NCBI RefSeq assembly: GCF_947036865.1 | Contig: NZ_CAMQSF010000013.1 | Span: 1-64,000, forward strand | Length of the DNA stretch: 64,000 bases | Source of the DNA: an uncultured Caulobacter sp. | GTDB lineage: Bacteria; Pseudomonadota; Alphaproteobacteria; Caulobacterales; Caulobacteraceae | Direction of reading: 5' to 3' | Shown: piece after piece, positions 62,432 to 64,000 of the stretch | Layout: each line of letters begins with the position of its first letter | Numbering within the stretch: position 1 is the stretch's first letter | Made by a program: the position numbers and the translations under genes | Notes under the pieces: model-generated | Databases searched by the model: none | What the model saw: the letters and a program-made list of their open reading frames with translations, nothing else | Told to the model about the DNA's origin: nothing

Positions 62432-63133
62432 TCAAGACGCCTTCCGCGTGGGCTGGCCGCCCTTTCGGGACCAGGCGCGGCGGAGCGGTTCGCGCAGGGT
62501 GATCGCCACGGGAATGAGCCAATAGGCGAAGCCCGGGGCCCAGCTGGCCGCCGGGGTGAAGGTCAGGGCCGCCGACAACAGTCCCGCGATCGACGAGATC
62601 GTCCAGACCTCGATGCTGATGCGGATCGAGCGATGGCTCTCCGGAGCCACGCCAAATCGCTCGGCATGGCGAAGGGCGCGGAAATAGAGGGTGGCGAACA
62701 GGCCGGCCAGCACGGCGAAGCCCACGCCATACACCCGGAACAGCGCGCTCAGATCGCCCAGGGTGCGGACGATCGGCTCGCCGGGCAGCCAACCGCGCGA
62801 CAGCCAGATGAAGCCGGCCTGCACCAGCATCCGCAGCGGGAAGACATAGACCATCACCGTGAACACGATGGCCAGGGCGTTCAGGGTAGACACCGTGTCG
62901 CGACGGGGGACGAGCCGGCCGTACTCGCGATAGGCCATCCAAAACATCACGATCAGGACGAACGCCCCCAGCGAGGCCGGGATGCGGCCTAGCGCTCGCC
63001 ACAGCGCCTCGATGCTGACCGTCGGCTCGGCCCCGGCGATGATCAGCAGGGTGACCGAGAAGGCGAAGGCCGCGTCGACGAAGGCGTCCAGGCGCTTAGC
63101 CGCCTCCAGTTCCGGATTGTGCCCCTCGATCAT
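62432..63133 (-). CDS. TMEM175/DUF1211-like membrane protein
   Basis: A 233-residue protein with six TM helices. The first helix starts RLDAFVDAAFAFSVTLLIIA, which matches the TMEM175 potassium-channel pattern (R-x3-F-S-D), but Ser is replaced by Val. Bacterial relatives form tetrameric K+ channels from one six-TM unit. Whether this divergent version conducts is unknown. ATG 63133. Convergent with TetR (2). Confidence 0.78.
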   Translation of the reverse strand: MIEGHNPELEAAKRLDAFVDAAFAFSVTLLIIAGAEPTVSIEALWRALGRIPASLGAFVLIVMFWMAYREYGRLVPRRDTVSTLNALAIVFTVMVYVFPLRMLVQAGFIWLSRGWLPGEPIVRTLGDLSALFRVYGVGFAVLAGLFATLYFRALRHAERFGVAPESHRSIRISIEVWTISSIAGLLSAALTFTPAASWAPGFAYWLIPVAITLREPLRRAWSRKGGQPTRKAS

Positions 63134-63224
63134 GCCCGCCCCTCCGCTCGCGCCAAGATGAACAAGGTTCGGCGCACGTGTCGAGGCCGTCGCGCGCTCG
63201 GCGGCGCTGAGCTAGGCTGCGGAA

Positions 63225-63992
63225 ATGCGTCGTTGCGTTCTTCTGTTGGCCTTGGGTTTGCCGTTGTCGCTGGCGGGCGCCGCGCGCGCGGGGGAGACGG
63301 CCTGCTGGTTCGAGAACGGCGCCGTCGTCGCGCCGGCGGTGATCGGGGTGATGGCGGGGGACTATGTGATCGACCTCTCGGCCCCGCGCACCCTGCTGCA
63401 CGAGACCAAGGCGCAGATGGAGGGGATCACGGACCCCGAAATCACCCTGCCGGTCGAGGTCGCGGGCCTGAAGGCGGCGGGGGTCTCGGTGAAGGTCGCC
63501 GATCTCGACGCCCGGGGCGCGGGGTTCGTCACCCCCATCGCCGGGGTGATCGGCATGGACGTCCTGGCCGGCCATGGCGTGGAGATCGACTTCAGGCGCT
63601 GCCGGCTGCGCATCGACCGACCCTGGCGCGCGGGGCGGCAGGTGGTCCTGCCGGTCATGGTGATCGACGGGCTTCCGACGATCTCCGCCGCCGTCAGCGA
63701 TGGGCCGCGCGCCCTGAGCGGCGCCTTCGCCCTCGACACGGCGTCGAAGGCGATGACGCGGCTGGCGTCGCGGGGCGCGGCCGCGACGGGGAAGCTGGAC
63801 GCGAGCGCCCGCAATCTGGCGCCGGCGACCCTTCGCGCGCTGTCCCTGGACGGCGTGCTGGCCGAGAACGTCCCCGCCAGCCTCGCCGACGATCTGCCCG
63901 ACGGGATCGCCGGAACCCTGGGCACAGGCCTGTGGGCCCGTCATCGCCTGCGCCTGGCGGCCGACGGCAAGAGCCTGGCCATCGCCAACTGA
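63225..63992 (+). CDS. exported protein with two degenerate retropepsin-like domains
   Basis: A 255-residue secreted protein. Signal peptide to about residue 22 (LAGAARA). Two halves each show an aspartyl-protease-like outline. The first has YVIDLSAPRTLLHE and later VIGMDVLAGHGVEIDFRRCRLRI; the second has AFALDTASKAMTRL and later GTLGTGLWARHRLRLAADG. In retropepsins these positions read D-T/S-G and G-x-D-x-L. Here Gly after D-T/S is Ala, so catalysis is doubtful. The function is unknown; it may be a structural or inhibitor-like relative. Confidence 0.7.
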   Translation: MRRCVLLLALGLPLSLAGAARAGETACWFENGAVVAPAVIGVMAGDYVIDLSAPRTLLHETKAQMEGITDPEITLPVEVAGLKAAGVSVKVADLDARGAGFVTPIAGVIGMDVLAGHGVEIDFRRCRLRIDRPWRAGRQVVLPVMVIDGLPTISAAVSDGPRALSGAFALDTASKAMTRLASRGAAATGKLDASARNLAPATLRALSLDGVLAENVPASLADDLPDGIAGTLGTGLWARHRLRLAADGKSLAIAN

Positions 63993-64000
63993 CCCGCAAC

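Overview
This is a high-GC, gene-dense chromosomal window. It looks like Caulobacter or a very close relative. The evidence is a TipF-like flagellar-positioning protein, a groESL operon under a CIRCE element, UrcA-family proteins, a large TonB-dependent receptor, an HWE-family kinase, and the alphaproteobacterial order HAD–maoC–ribF…ileS–lspA–bamF. The species call is inference from gene content. I found no rRNA, tRNA, insertion sequence, prophage or CRISPR array. Very long open frames antisense to real genes are an effect of GC skew and are left out.

Layout. 1-5.6 kb: SUV3-like RNA helicase running off the left edge, DUF1003 protein, periplasmic amidohydrolase, first O6-alkylguanine transferase, DUF3617 protein. 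5.6-8.6 kb: rpmB, then a minus-strand operon of an Lgt-like membrane protein, a COG1964/Tes-like radical SAM enzyme and a small membrane protein. This operon is the best candidate here for a poorly described system, possibly a lipid modification. 8.6-17.9 kb: PAS-HWE kinase, two UrcA genes with a shared leader hairpin, cobT with a phytase-like gene, DUF1328, DUF3089 hydrolase, a Pro/Val/Glu/Lys-rich secreted protein. 18-20.2 kb: groESL with CIRCE, promoter and an unusual duplicated 3' end. 20.2-27.4 kb: VOC protein, membrane protein, TlpA-like protein, second alkyltransferase, acyl-CoA dehydrogenase, acetyltransferase, a pair of unknown paralogues.

27.5-43.5 kb: mutL with a dispersed repeat in its reading frame, tandem TraB/GumN genes, bamF, lspA, ileS, an HtrA-like protease, ribF, maoC, HAD hydrolase, nnrU-like gene, an Ada-like protein coupled to a 2OG-Fe(II) oxygenase, tipF. 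43.6-52.7 kb: feoAB, AraC regulator, 3-hydroxybutyryl-CoA dehydrogenase, and the EF-P lysylation set (epmB, epmA, efp) with a VIT-family transporter and a TerB-like gene between. 52.9-64 kb: TonB receptor, hybrid kinase, etfBA, PduO-type adenosyltransferase, twin-TM protein, two TetR regulators, TMEM175-like protein, degenerate retropepsin-like protein.

How the genes fit together. Fatty-acid and acyl-CoA oxidation (acyl-CoA dehydrogenase, hydroxybutyryl-CoA dehydrogenase, MaoC, ETF) is scattered through the window, and two of the relevant promoters carry a CAAAC-N4-GTTTG inverted repeat. Alkylation repair appears as three alkyltransferase paralogues plus an oxygenase. Envelope biogenesis is covered by lspA, bamF and the Lgt-like operon. 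Two families of long imperfect inverted repeats punctuate the intergenic regions; one copy lies inside mutL.
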